DNA of 64,000 nt from Muribaculum sp. (lineage in GTDB: Bacteria > Bacillota > Clostridia > Lachnospirales > Lachnospiraceae): assembly GCA_023663505.1 (NCBI GenBank), contig JAMPHH010000003.1:62001-126000 (forward strand). The letters are read 5' to 3'. How positions within the stretch are numbered: the stretch's first letter is position 1; each line of letters opens with the position of its first letter. Positions 8,055-16,902 of the stretch are shown here, in pieces. The position numbers and the translations under genes are program-made. The notes beneath the pieces are model-generated. The model was given only the letters and a program-made list of their open reading frames with translations, did no database searches and was not told the DNA's origin.

Positions 8055-9506
8055 ATGAACAATCAGGAAAAGAAAGCACAATTGCTGGAAGAATTGATAG
8101 ACGGGGTTGACAGGGGGGATTTCCGGTATGTTGACCGGATTCCCGCCAAATATACATATGAGCATCTGACAGCGCTTCTCTGCTATTCATCCCAGCTTGA
8201 CGGCGGATCGGAGCTTTACCGGCAGTTGTTTCCACTTGCCTATCAGGCGGGGGTATTTGCCGTTAGGGAGAAATTCTCACGAGGGGAGAAGATCAAAGTT
8301 ACTTTCCTGGCTATCTCCGCAGCCGAGTGGCCGGCGGGCGAGTTATATCGTATGCTGGAGCAGGATGACCGATTTGACGTGTCTGTGACTAACGCTCCTT
8401 TGGTTGACCGCAATATCGGTGACAGGACTATGACGTATGAGCAGAACAAGCAGTTTTTTGAGGAGAAGGGGTACCGGGTTCTGGATACTTATTCCGCAAG
8501 CGAAGATAAAATATACACATGGGAGGATTTGGGGGAGGTGCCGGACATCGTGGTCCATGTGACCTATTGGCAGGAATCTCTTCCGGAGTGTTACAAGCTT
8601 AGCAACTATCCCTTCAAGTATGTAAATCTGTATATTCCATACGGATTTGAGACGGCAGACAGCGCGAACGGCAGATTTATCACGGATCTTTCCTGCAATA
8701 ATATCTTCTTTAATCAGGTGGGACGCGCATACATGAGTACAAGGCTGGATTATGAACGCTATCAGAAGTATCAGCTGCTCCAGGGTCAAAACATTGTGTA
8801 TTGCGGCTATGCCAAAATGGATTATTTCTATCAGGAACACAATTTCGGAGAGGAAGATCTCCGGCGCATTTGGAAGATTCCCGCACAGGCTGACGCCGGC
8901 AGGATCAAGAAGGTTATCATTGCGCCGCATCATTCCTTTTTGGGCTATGCGGGACTGAAATTTTCTACCTTTGCGGAAAATGTACACTACTGGATATATC
9001 TGGCACAAAAATATCAAGACCAAATCGCATTTGTCTTTAAACCGCACCCGAATCTGCGCCTTAGGGCGGTAGAGGCAGGCATCTTTAAAAACAGCGCGGA
9101 GTATGACGCCTATATTGAGAAGTGGAATTCGCTGCCAAACGCAAGGGTGGTAAGCGAGGGCAGTTATTTGGAATTATTTGCCACATCGGACGCCATGATT
9201 ATGGATTCCATTTCCTTTATTGCCGAGTATATGTATGCAGACAGACCACTGCTCTATCTAACAAGACCGGAGCAGGTATTCACGGAATTGGGCGAAAAGT
9301 GTATGTCCGCATATTCTAAGGCGGAAGGCAGCGATTATATGGCAATCGAGCAATTCCTGATCGACACGGTATTGAACGGGAACGACTCTTTAAAAGACCG
9401 GCGAAGGGAAGTCTTTGCCGACGTTCTGGACTATGTCGGTGATAACGGCTGTGCTGCCAGCGAGTATATTTATAAGGATATCATCTCGCTGCTGGAAACA
9501 AAATAA
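8055..9506 (+). CDS. CDP-glycerol glycerophosphotransferase (TagB/TagF) family protein
   Basis: A 483-residue protein of the Glyphos_transf family, whose members add polyol-phosphate units from CDP-glycerol or CDP-ribitol in teichoic acid synthesis. Diagnostic segments are KKVIIAPHHSFLG, FVFKPHPNLR and ATSDAMIMDSISFIAEYM, the last matching the conserved S/T-D-x-S-S-x-x-x-E block. It has an unusual N-terminal region of about 90 residues before KIKVTFLAISAAEWPAGELY. Ribosome site GGGAGG precedes ATG 8055. Located between the SGNH gene and the PntC-like fusion, it may transfer a phospho- or phosphono-alcohol from a cytidylyl carrier to a glycan. The donor is unknown; CMP-aminoethylphosphonate is a tempting alternative. 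Confidence 0.8.
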   Translation: MNNQEKKAQLLEELIDGVDRGDFRYVDRIPAKYTYEHLTALLCYSSQLDGGSELYRQLFPLAYQAGVFAVREKFSRGEKIKVTFLAISAAEWPAGELYRMLEQDDRFDVSVTNAPLVDRNIGDRTMTYEQNKQFFEEKGYRVLDTYSASEDKIYTWEDLGEVPDIVVHVTYWQESLPECYKLSNYPFKYVNLYIPYGFETADSANGRFITDLSCNNIFFNQVGRAYMSTRLDYERYQKYQLLQGQNIVYCGYAKMDYFYQEHNFGEEDLRRIWKIPAQADAGRIKKVIIAPHHSFLGYAGLKFSTFAENVHYWIYLAQKYQDQIAFVFKPHPNLRLRAVEAGIFKNSAEYDAYIEKWNSLPNARVVSEGSYLELFATSDAMIMDSISFIAEYMYADRPLLYLTRPEQVFTELGEKCMSAYSKAEGSDYMAIEQFLIDTVLNGNDSLKDRRREVFADVLDYVGDNGCAASEYIYKDIISLLETK

Positions 9507-9535
9507 TTCATGGAATAATCCTGAGGGGTGAAGAT

Positions 9536-11350
9536 ATGCAGGCAATTATATTAGCGGCGGGAATGGGGAAAAGATTAAAGGAACTGACCCAAAATAATAC
9601 AAAGTGTATGATAAAGGTCAACGGCGTTACACTGATTGACCGTATGCTTCACCAGCTTGAGAAGCAGCATTTATCCCGTATAGTGATCGTGATAGGATAC
9701 GAGGGCAGGAAGCTGGTGGAATATATTTCCACATTGGATATCAATACACCGATCGTTTATGTAAATAATCCGATCTATGACAAGACGAATAATATCTACT
9801 CTCTCGCTCTCGCTAAAGACTGGCTTTGCAGGGAGGACACTTTGCTTTTTGAGTCCGATATCATATTTGAGGATTCTGTAATCGATCTGCTGCTAAACGA
9901 CCCGCGCGATACACTTACCCTTGTGGATAAATATGAATCGTGGATGGACGGTACCTGCGTAAAGCTGAATGAGAATGACGGCATAGCGGCCTTCGTGCCG
10001 GGTAAGCGGTTTAATTTTCACGAGATTAATGACTATTATAAGACTGTAAATATTTACAAATTCAGCAGACACTTTTCCGCAACGCATTATGTCCCCTTTC
10101 TGGAGGCTTATCAGGCGGCATTGGGTGAGAATGAATATTATGAACAGGTGCTGATGGTAATAGCAATGCTTGACGACCCGGGAATCAGCGCCAAGAGGCT
10201 GAACGGTCAGCTGTGGTATGAGATTGACGATATTCAGGATCTGGATATCGCCGAGTCTATGTTTATGCCCGATGAGGAAGAACGTGTATCCCTCATGCAG
10301 GGTCGCTATGGTGGCTATTGGAGATACCCGAGGCTGTTGGATTTCTGTTATCTGGTCAATCCCTACTTTCCGCCGCAGAAAATGATCGATGAGATAAAAG
10401 CAAGCTTTGAAACGCTTCTGACACAGTATCCGTCGGGTATGCGCGTCAACTCTTTGCTTGCAGCCAGGAATTTCGGGGTTCGTCCGGAAAACATCCTTGT
10501 CGGGAACGGAGCCGCGGAATTAATCAAATCCCTGATGGGAAGGCTGACCGGAAAGACAGGGATCATACGCCCTACCTTTGAAGAGTATTCCCACAGGTAT
10601 CAGGAGGAGATGGTGGTTTCTTTCCTGCCGGACAATGACCATTTCGAATATGACGCGCAGGCTCTAATTGATTATTATAGCAGGAATCCCGTGGACAATC
10701 TCATCTTGATCAATCCCGATAACCCCTCCGGCAATTATATTGTCAAGGCAGGCTTAATGCAGCTGATTGAATGGACCAGGCAGCGCGGTATCAGGCTGGT
10801 TGTGGATGAGTCCTTCGCGGATTTCGCAGACGAGACGGATAATACATTGATTCAGACGGAGATATTAGAGGGGAATCCACATCTTTATGTGATGAAGAGC
10901 ATTTCTAAATCCTATGGCGTTCCGGGGCTTAGACTGGGAGTGCTGGCTTCGGGGAATGCGGAGGATATCGCTGATATGAAGCGGGATGTTGCCATTTGGA
11001 ACATCAATTCTTTCGCAGAATTTTATATGCAGATAGAGGAAAAATATAAAAAAGATTATGCGGAGGCTCTGGTGCGTTTCCGCACAGAGAGGAAACGCTA
11101 TAAGGAAGAACTGTCTAAGATACCGGGGCTGCGCATACTACCCTCTCAGGCCAACTACCTGATGGCTGAGCTCACCAACGGGATGACGGCGACGGAATTG
11201 ACAAGAAGGCTGATCGTGGAACACGGGATTCTGATCAAGAATCTTATAGCCAAGCTGAATATTGATGACCAACAGTATATCCGTCTGGCGGTGCGAAATA
11301 CGGAAGACAATGACAGGCTGGTGAACGCCCTTAAAATCATTATGTCCTGA
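9536..11350 (+). CDS. pntC: bifunctional cytidylyltransferase / PLP aminotransferase (PntC-like)
   Basis: A 604-residue two-domain protein. Residues 1-240 are a sugar-nucleotidyltransferase-type domain with LAAGMGKRLKEL (6-17) and the ESDII metal motif (106-110). Residues 260-604 are a class I/II PLP aminotransferase with NPDNPSG (393-399), DESFADF (424-430) and the PLP lysine at Lys458 in SISKSYG. This fusion corresponds to PntC, described as making 2-aminoethylphosphonate by transamination and activating it as CMP-aminoethylphosphonate. PEP mutase and phosphonopyruvate decarboxylase genes lie within 6 kb on the opposite strand, which supports this strongly. The alternative, a LicC-type choline or amino-alcohol system, fits the context less well. 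Confidence 0.85.
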   Translation: MQAIILAAGMGKRLKELTQNNTKCMIKVNGVTLIDRMLHQLEKQHLSRIVIVIGYEGRKLVEYISTLDINTPIVYVNNPIYDKTNNIYSLALAKDWLCREDTLLFESDIIFEDSVIDLLLNDPRDTLTLVDKYESWMDGTCVKLNENDGIAAFVPGKRFNFHEINDYYKTVNIYKFSRHFSATHYVPFLEAYQAALGENEYYEQVLMVIAMLDDPGISAKRLNGQLWYEIDDIQDLDIAESMFMPDEEERVSLMQGRYGGYWRYPRLLDFCYLVNPYFPPQKMIDEIKASFETLLTQYPSGMRVNSLLAARNFGVRPENILVGNGAAELIKSLMGRLTGKTGIIRPTFEEYSHRYQEEMVVSFLPDNDHFEYDAQALIDYYSRNPVDNLILINPDNPSGNYIVKAGLMQLIEWTRQRGIRLVVDESFADFADETDNTLIQTEILEGNPHLYVMKSISKSYGVPGLRLGVLASGNAEDIADMKRDVAIWNINSFAEFYMQIEEKYKKDYAEALVRFRTERKRYKEELSKIPGLRILPSQANYLMAELTNGMTATELTRRLIVEHGILIKNLIAKLNIDDQQYIRLAVRNTEDNDRLVNALKIIMS

Positions 11351-11376
11351 AACCGCGAAACATATAGGAGAAAACG

Positions 11377-12213
11377 ATGGAAGCAATCAGTGTCATTATT
11401 CCAACTTACAACAGAAGGGATCTGATATTACGCTCTGTAGAAAGCGTGCTGTGCCAGACATATCCCGTGCAGGAAGTGATCATAGCAGATGACTGTTCCT
11501 CGGATGATACGGAGGAGGTCATAAAACAGATCAAGGATTCCCGAATCCGCTATTGTCGTCTGCCGCAAAACAAGGGAGCTGGAGGTGCCAGGAATTTCGG
11601 GGTGAATCATGCGCGTTTTGACTGGATCGCATTTCATGACAGTGATGACGTGTGGCGAAAGGAAAAGCTTGAAAAGCAGATGTACTATTACGAACGGCAT
11701 CCGGACTGTGACCTGATCTACTGCGCTTATGAGCTGTGGTTGTCCGCCGATAAATCAATCGTTGTACCTGATCCTGCGGGAAGCGGGCAGATAAGCCTCG
11801 AGGGGGATATGCTTCGTGATTTGCTCCTGCAAAACAGTATCGGCGCGCCCACGGTGCTGATGAAAAAGAAGCTTTTTGAACAAATCGGCGGCTTTGACGA
11901 GACGATGCCAAGCTTGGAGGATTGGGACTTTGCACTAAAAGCCGCAAAACTCGGTCAGATCGGATTTGTGCCTGAAGCGCTGATGGACGCAGCCAATTCC
12001 GCGGGAGGCGTTTCCTCTGACGAGGACGCTTATTTTCAAAGCAGATGCCATATGATCCGCAAACATCTGCCGGATTATCTGGCGTCCGGTCTGCTGGACA
12101 TTGCCGTGCGTGATATTCTGGGGAGAGCCGAGAAACGAAATCTTTTAAAACAGGTTACCCAGATGCTGATGCAGTGTTTGGAGAACGGACAGGAGGTCGC
12201 CCATGAACGATAA
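11377..12213 (+). CDS. family 2 glycosyltransferase
   Basis: A 278-residue GT-A fold enzyme. It opens with ISVIIPTYNRRDLILRSVES and contains IIADDCSSDDTEEV with nucleotide-contact Asp residues, NKGAGGARNFGV, and FHDSDDVW, the D-x-D metal site (about residues 87-92). LEDWDFALKA follows as the catalytic-base region. No membrane segments are present. It overlaps the next gene by 11 nt. It should transfer a sugar from a nucleotide donor to the glycan built by this unit; donor and acceptor are not evident. Confidence 0.85.
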   Translation: MEAISVIIPTYNRRDLILRSVESVLCQTYPVQEVIIADDCSSDDTEEVIKQIKDSRIRYCRLPQNKGAGGARNFGVNHARFDWIAFHDSDDVWRKEKLEKQMYYYERHPDCDLIYCAYELWLSADKSIVVPDPAGSGQISLEGDMLRDLLLQNSIGAPTVLMKKKLFEQIGGFDETMPSLEDWDFALKAAKLGQIGFVPEALMDAANSAGGVSSDEDAYFQSRCHMIRKHLPDYLASGLLDIAVRDILGRAEKRNLLKQVTQMLMQCLENGQEVAHER

Positions 12214-13255
12214 AAAAATCGCCTTTATCACCTGTGTAAACAATGAAACGGTCTATGAAGAGTGTAAATATTACTTAAATCGCCTGTCTGTGCCGACGGG
12301 ATACGAGACAGATGTAATCGCGGTCACGGAAGCCCCTTCCATGACTGCGGGGTATAACGCTGGAATGCAGAGCAGTGACGCGCGTTATAAGGTGTATCTG
12401 CACCAGGACGTAATGATTGTCAATTCCCGTTTTCTTTTTGATCTGTTGAACGTTTTCGCATCCGATCCCGAGATCGGGCTGCTTGGAATGATCGGCGCGC
12501 GCCGCCTTGACGACCACGCAAGGGCGATCACCAACTGGGATACTGGCAAAGTGCTGCATAACTGTACGCCGTCCAGACTCGAATACGAGATGGCGTCAGG
12601 AACGCTCTGTCAGGAGGTCGAGGCGATAGACGGTCTTTTGATTGCCACACAGGAGGACGTACCATGGAGGGAAGATCTGTTTGACGGATGGCATTATTAT
12701 GATATCTCTCAATGTATGGAATTCATGCGGATTGGAAGGAAGATTGTGGTTCCGTATCAGGAAGAACCTTGGGTATGGCATGATAACGCTTACAGCAAGA
12801 TGCAGGATTATTACCGATATGTGGACTTGTTTATCAGGGAATACGGTGATTTGCATGCTTTTGTAAAAGCTCCTGTCCCGGAGCCTGTGCAGGAGTTCAA
12901 TGAATTAAAGGAAAGAACGCGGTCGGAAATGTTTGGACTGATTGACCGAGGATTCCGAAAAGAGCTGGTGGAGCTATTCCGGAATCCCACAAACCGCGGC
13001 TATCTGTATCTGAAAGAAATTCAAATGATTGCCGATATTGAGGGGCTGGAGACGGCTGAGGGGACAACTCAGCGTCTATGGAGGGAATCGTCCGACACCC
13101 ATACGCTGTTGGAGGATTTGAGGAGATTAAAATACCTGTTAAAGCGTGTGGAATTTGGCACAGAGCCATCTGAACCGCTTCTGCAGGCGATTCGCTCGGA
13201 ATACTCACCCTATGCGGAACAGGTAGTGCGGGAGGCTTACCGATTCAAAAGCTGA
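12203..13255 (+). CDS. glycosyltransferase-like family protein (GT2-like, PF13712 type)
   Basis: A 350-residue protein. Its N-terminal 220 residues resemble the GT2-like group with IAFITCVNNETVYEEC, MTAGYNAGM and YLHQDVMIVN, where the His-Gln-Asp takes the place of DxD. EEPWVWHDNAY lies near the end of this domain. The last ~130 residues are helical and charged with no family that I recognise. The gene overlaps the preceding glycosyltransferase and ends 7 nt before the convergent ppd gene, leaving no room for a separate terminator. Probably a glycosyltransferase for the same glycan. Confidence 0.75.
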   Translation: MNDKKIAFITCVNNETVYEECKYYLNRLSVPTGYETDVIAVTEAPSMTAGYNAGMQSSDARYKVYLHQDVMIVNSRFLFDLLNVFASDPEIGLLGMIGARRLDDHARAITNWDTGKVLHNCTPSRLEYEMASGTLCQEVEAIDGLLIATQEDVPWREDLFDGWHYYDISQCMEFMRIGRKIVVPYQEEPWVWHDNAYSKMQDYYRYVDLFIREYGDLHAFVKAPVPEPVQEFNELKERTRSEMFGLIDRGFRKELVELFRNPTNRGYLYLKEIQMIADIEGLETAEGTTQRLWRESSDTHTLLEDLRRLKYLLKRVEFGTEPSEPLLQAIRSEYSPYAEQVVREAYRFKS

Positions 13256-13261
13256 TACCCC

Positions 13262-14383
13262 CTATACTTCCCTTAAATACCCCATGAATCCCTCTTTATT
13301 GTCTTTCGTGGTAGTCTTGGGACGACCCAAATCCTCTCTGGCGCCAATGGCACACTTGACCTCTATGAGGCAGGGACCCTTGGCGTCCTTGGCTTCTTTC
13401 AGCTTCTGATCCAAGAATCCAATGGTGTCCACACTGAACGCGCGTCGATAACCACATGCCTCTGCGATCTCGACAAAGTTGACATTCCCTGCCACAGTGG
13501 GCATCCCGCCTACTGTTTCGTGAGATTCATTATTGATGATCACATGAATCATGTTTTCCGGCTTTTGAGCGCCAATCACAGCCATGGCTCCCATGTGCAT
13601 AAGCGCCGCGCCATCTCCGTCAATGCACCAGACCTTTGTCTCCGGCTTCTGAAGCGCGATGCCTAACGCTATGGAGGAGCTGTGTCCCATGGAGCCTACC
13701 GTGAGGAAATCATACTTGTGCTCCTGTCCGTTTTGCTCCCTGATCTCATACAATTCACGACTTGCCTTGCCCGTGGTGGATACAATCGGAGCCTCCCCCG
13801 CTATCTCGGCAATATGTCGGATCACTTCCTCCCTGGACAAGGCATACGGATTAGCGTAATTTACCTTTCCGTCATAGGACAGCGCCCCTTTGCATATCAC
13901 AAACGCCACATCCCTGCCCTGAGCCAGCAGTGTACGGAATTCCTGCATTTTATCCCTCAGCTCCTGTTCCGTAGTCTCCCCGTCAACGACGCAGAAGTCT
14001 ATTCCCATACATTCCAAGAGCTTTAACGTGATCTCTCCCTGATAAATGTGCTGGGGTTCATCATGCACCCCGGGCTCACCCCGCCAGCCGATGATAAAGA
14101 CCATGGGAATCGCATACACCTTGTCGTTTAACAGGGAGGCGGCCGGATTGATCACATTTCCCTGACCGCTGTTCTGCATATAAACCACGGGAACCTTACC
14201 TGTAGCCAGATGGTAGCCCGCCGCCAGTGCAGCGCAATTACCCTCATTCGCGGCTATGATATGGTGCTTTGCGTCAATCCCGTATGTGTCCATCAAATAA
14301 TTACATAACGCCTTGAGCTGCGAGTCCGGAACCCCCGTATAAAAATCCGCTCCTATAATATCCAATAATGCTTGTACTTTCAT
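13262..14383 (-). CDS. ppd: phosphonopyruvate decarboxylase
   Basis: A 373-residue thiamine-diphosphate enzyme that turns phosphonopyruvate into phosphonoacetaldehyde, pulling the unfavourable PEP mutase step forward. Visible features are TGVPDSQLKALCNYL (16-30), the cofactor-activating Glu47 in AANEGNCAALAAGYHLATG, and the TPP/metal motif from GDG (256-258) to NN (284-285). The pattern ESHETVGGMPT is typical of Ppd rather than sulfopyruvate decarboxylase. Start ATG 14383 has AGGAG 11 nt upstream. It lies 14 nt after pepM and is the last gene of its unit. Confidence 0.92.
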   Translation of the reverse strand: MKVQALLDIIGADFYTGVPDSQLKALCNYLMDTYGIDAKHHIIAANEGNCAALAAGYHLATGKVPVVYMQNSGQGNVINPAASLLNDKVYAIPMVFIIGWRGEPGVHDEPQHIYQGEITLKLLECMGIDFCVVDGETTEQELRDKMQEFRTLLAQGRDVAFVICKGALSYDGKVNYANPYALSREEVIRHIAEIAGEAPIVSTTGKASRELYEIREQNGQEHKYDFLTVGSMGHSSSIALGIALQKPETKVWCIDGDGAALMHMGAMAVIGAQKPENMIHVIINNESHETVGGMPTVAGNVNFVEIAEACGYRRAFSVDTIGFLDQKLKEAKDAKGPCLIEVKCAIGAREDLGRPKTTTKDNKEGFMGYLREV

Positions 14384-14397
14384 CGATCAAATATCTC

Positions 14398-15693
14398 CTA
14401 TAAAGTATCTATTAATGAAATTACCTGTTTAATCGGCAGCAGCCGCTCATCCACCTCCAAGGCGCGGTGATACTTCAGAATATCCTCCGCGGTCTTCTGC
14501 ATCGCGGGGAAGGCGCTTCTGGTCAACTGATTGGCGTAGATCACCAGACTGACGCCATGCTTGATCAGCTCCGCCTCCGTCACGACATTGTAGGAAGTGG
14601 GAACCACCACGATGGGAGTCGTGGCATTATTTTCCCTGAATTTATCACAGAACTCCAGGATCTCGTCCGGTTCCTTGCGGCGGCTGTGTATCATGATCCC
14701 GTCCGCACCTGCCTCCACATATGCGTTTGCCCTCGCCAGGGCGTCTTCCATACCTTTTTCCAGGATCAGGCTCTCAATCCTCGCGATGATCATAAAGTCA
14801 TCCGTCAACTGTATCTTCTTTCCCGCCGTGATCTTCTCACAGAAGTGCTCGATGCTGTCCTGCGTCTGCTCCACCTCCGTGCCGAACAGGGAATTCTTCT
14901 TCAATCCCGTTTTATCCTCGATAATGACGGCAGATACTCCCATGCGCTCCAAGGATCTGACTGTATACACAAAATGCTCGATCAGTCCGCCTGTATCCCC
15001 GTCAAAGATGATCGGCTTGGTCGTCACCTCCATGACATCATCAATCGTGCGAAAACGAGACGTCATATCCACAAGCTCTATATCCGGCTTCCCCTTTGCG
15101 GTAGAATCGCACAGGGAACTGATCCACATGGCATCAAACTGGCTGAATTCACCGTTGTCCTCCACAATGGTCTTCTCGACGATCAACCCGGTCAGACCGC
15201 TGTGTACCTCCATCGCCTTCACGATCGGGCAGATATTCAACAGTTGGCGCAGCTTCTTCCTGCGGAATTCCGGCATTGCCGATTTCTCCTTCGCCTGCTT
15301 GTCCAGGCGGGCAACGCGCTCATTATAGGTATAGGGAATATCAAGGATCTCGCCGCCATATTCCGCCAACAGCGCCGCCACATTATCCCGAACCATCTTC
15401 ATCGGTCCCTTTGTCCAGTTATCCCCGTGAGCCACATAATCGGGGCGCAGCGTCCGGATCACCTTATCATATGTGACATCCTCCTGCACCACTACCTTGC
15501 TGACGCCTTCTATCTCTCTCACCATGCGCATACGTTCCTCAAAGCTGACCAAGGCAAAGCGCTCATAGCGAATCCTCGCCTCGTCACTCAACACGCCCAC
15601 GATGACCTGTCCGTGTTTGCTTGCCTGCCTGATCAGATTGATATGTCCCTCATGAATGATATCCGTGCTAAAACATGTATATACCTTTTTCAT
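14398..15693 (-). CDS. pepM: phosphoenolpyruvate mutase with N-terminal TagD-like domain
   Basis: A 431-residue protein. Residues 1-130 resemble a glycerol-3-phosphate cytidylyltransferase, with the nucleotide-binding HEGH (14-17) and HGDNW (89-93), but the RTxGISTT-type signature at the domain end is not recognisable (YTYNERVA instead). Residues 150-431 are PEP mutase: DGDTGG (231-236) and the hallmark EDKTGLKKNS (259-268) that distinguishes mutase from isocitrate-lyase relatives. It converts PEP to phosphonopyruvate, the entry step to all C-P bond natural products. The same two-domain arrangement is known from other PEP mutases. The role of the N-terminal domain is unclear. Confidence 0.93.
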   Translation of the reverse strand: MKKVYTCFSTDIIHEGHINLIRQASKHGQVIVGVLSDEARIRYERFALVSFEERMRMVREIEGVSKVVVQEDVTYDKVIRTLRPDYVAHGDNWTKGPMKMVRDNVAALLAEYGGEILDIPYTYNERVARLDKQAKEKSAMPEFRRKKLRQLLNICPIVKAMEVHSGLTGLIVEKTIVEDNGEFSQFDAMWISSLCDSTAKGKPDIELVDMTSRFRTIDDVMEVTTKPIIFDGDTGGLIEHFVYTVRSLERMGVSAVIIEDKTGLKKNSLFGTEVEQTQDSIEHFCEKITAGKKIQLTDDFMIIARIESLILEKGMEDALARANAYVEAGADGIMIHSRRKEPDEILEFCDKFRENNATTPIVVVPTSYNVVTEAELIKHGVSLVIYANQLTRSAFPAMQKTAEDILKYHRALEVDERLLPIKQVISLIDTL

Positions 15694-15715
15694 CTGTCAT
15701 CCCACCTTACTTCCG

Positions 15716-16900
15716 TCATCTATTCTTTTCTATGATTTCCTTAATGAGGAATTCCGCTGCGTCCTCTATCTCCTCAAAGCTTACTCTCTTCATCAGATTT
15801 ACCCCGAAGACGCCATGTACCTTGTCAATCAGCTCGTCCGTATAATACAGTGAACCGTCCGACACATCCTCTATACCGTCCAGATAAATGGATTCTCTGT
15901 TCTTGCCGCGCATAGCTTCCAAGGAGAACCTGCTCTCATCGATATATGCCCTGACATTCTCTCCTCTCCCGTCGAGCACTATCGGATAACCTCCGATCTC
16001 CCCGGCAGCCCCCGGACAGTGCAGCTTTACCCGCTCCCCTGAGCAGGCAGCCGTCAACACGCCTTGTATAATCTCGAAATTACTGGAGGCATTCATCATA
16101 TTTCTCTTGGCGTCAACCGGCATGGGGATTCTACAGCCCGAAAAGACCTGCTCCATATCCGGAGATAACCTCTTTCCTCCGTACTCTATATAAATTAGCT
16201 GTTCTATGCCTTCCGTGTGACCCTCCTTGCTGATCACGACATCATGAAAATGACTGACCGCATAGGTGATGTCAATATTCCAATAATCCGCTATGTTGAA
16301 TTGCTCCGCAACGGCAAACCTGATGCGCGGGAGCAGGTGGTTGATATTGCCGCTCCCAAAGTCCGGATATGCCTTCCCTGCGGACTTCAGCCAGGGAATC
16401 ACGGCATCCGAATAGGAGGTATTGATCACAATCGCATTGCATCCCGCCTCCTCATATGCCGCCATAATATTCTTAATATACTTGATGGACAATGGCGCCC
16501 ATATGCCATAAGCCCTGACATTCCCCCAAGAGATACTCCCGTATTTCAGACCGGAATATGCCCTGCTGGAATTGACAACGATATCCGGCTGATTTGCTTT
16601 CAGGCATTCCGCAATCGCCCCTACATCATTGAGATCCACACCATCAATTACCTGAACGTCATTGCGGTTCTGTCCGCGGATCAAGGATGCCACCCTGACG
16701 ATATTGACGTCCGACAACAGCTTCTCCTTATTCCTGCCAACCACACAAATCTCCAGCTTCTCATTTCCCTGTGACATAAGATAATCCAAAAGATAATTCC
16801 CGACGCTGCCCAGACCGATGATCATTATCCTGATCTTTCTGCCCTTACAGTCATGTCTTAACCGATTCAACTTTTGTTCCAGTATCTCCATCGCATTCAC
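15716..16900 (-). CDS. NAD(P)-binding Rossmann-fold protein of unknown function
   Basis: A 394-residue protein. After a short lead it has IMIIGLGSVGNYLLDYL, a G-x-G-x-x-G dinucleotide-binding motif, and ICVVGRNKEKL at the second strand, with Arg suggesting NADP. VDLNDVGAIAECL and PDIVVNSS resemble saccharopine-dehydrogenase-like proteins. The C-terminal half has no motif I recognise. The start is GTG 16900 (an ATG at 16891 is possible), 2 nt after the LicD stop. Lying between three licD genes and pepM, it may modify the phosphonate or a sugar intermediate, but no such enzyme is part of the standard aminoethylphosphonate route. Confidence 0.55.
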   Translation of the reverse strand: MNAMEILEQKLNRLRHDCKGRKIRIMIIGLGSVGNYLLDYLMSQGNEKLEICVVGRNKEKLLSDVNIVRVASLIRGQNRNDVQVIDGVDLNDVGAIAECLKANQPDIVVNSSRAYSGLKYGSISWGNVRAYGIWAPLSIKYIKNIMAAYEEAGCNAIVINTSYSDAVIPWLKSAGKAYPDFGSGNINHLLPRIRFAVAEQFNIADYWNIDITYAVSHFHDVVISKEGHTEGIEQLIYIEYGGKRLSPDMEQVFSGCRIPMPVDAKRNMMNASSNFEIIQGVLTAACSGERVKLHCPGAAGEIGGYPIVLDGRGENVRAYIDESRFSLEAMRGKNRESIYLDGIEDVSDGSLYYTDELIDKVHGVFGVNLMKRVSFEEIEDAAEFLIKEIIEKNR

Positions 16901-16902
16901 GC

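Noticed and set aside
8343..9047. A 234-codon open frame on the - strand
   Set aside because: Opposite the TagF-like gene, which has conserved motifs throughout this stretch.
14467..15735. A 422-codon open frame on the + strand
   Set aside because: It lies opposite pepM, has no ribosome site or family motif, and is rich in His, Arg and Leu as expected from the reverse of a real gene.
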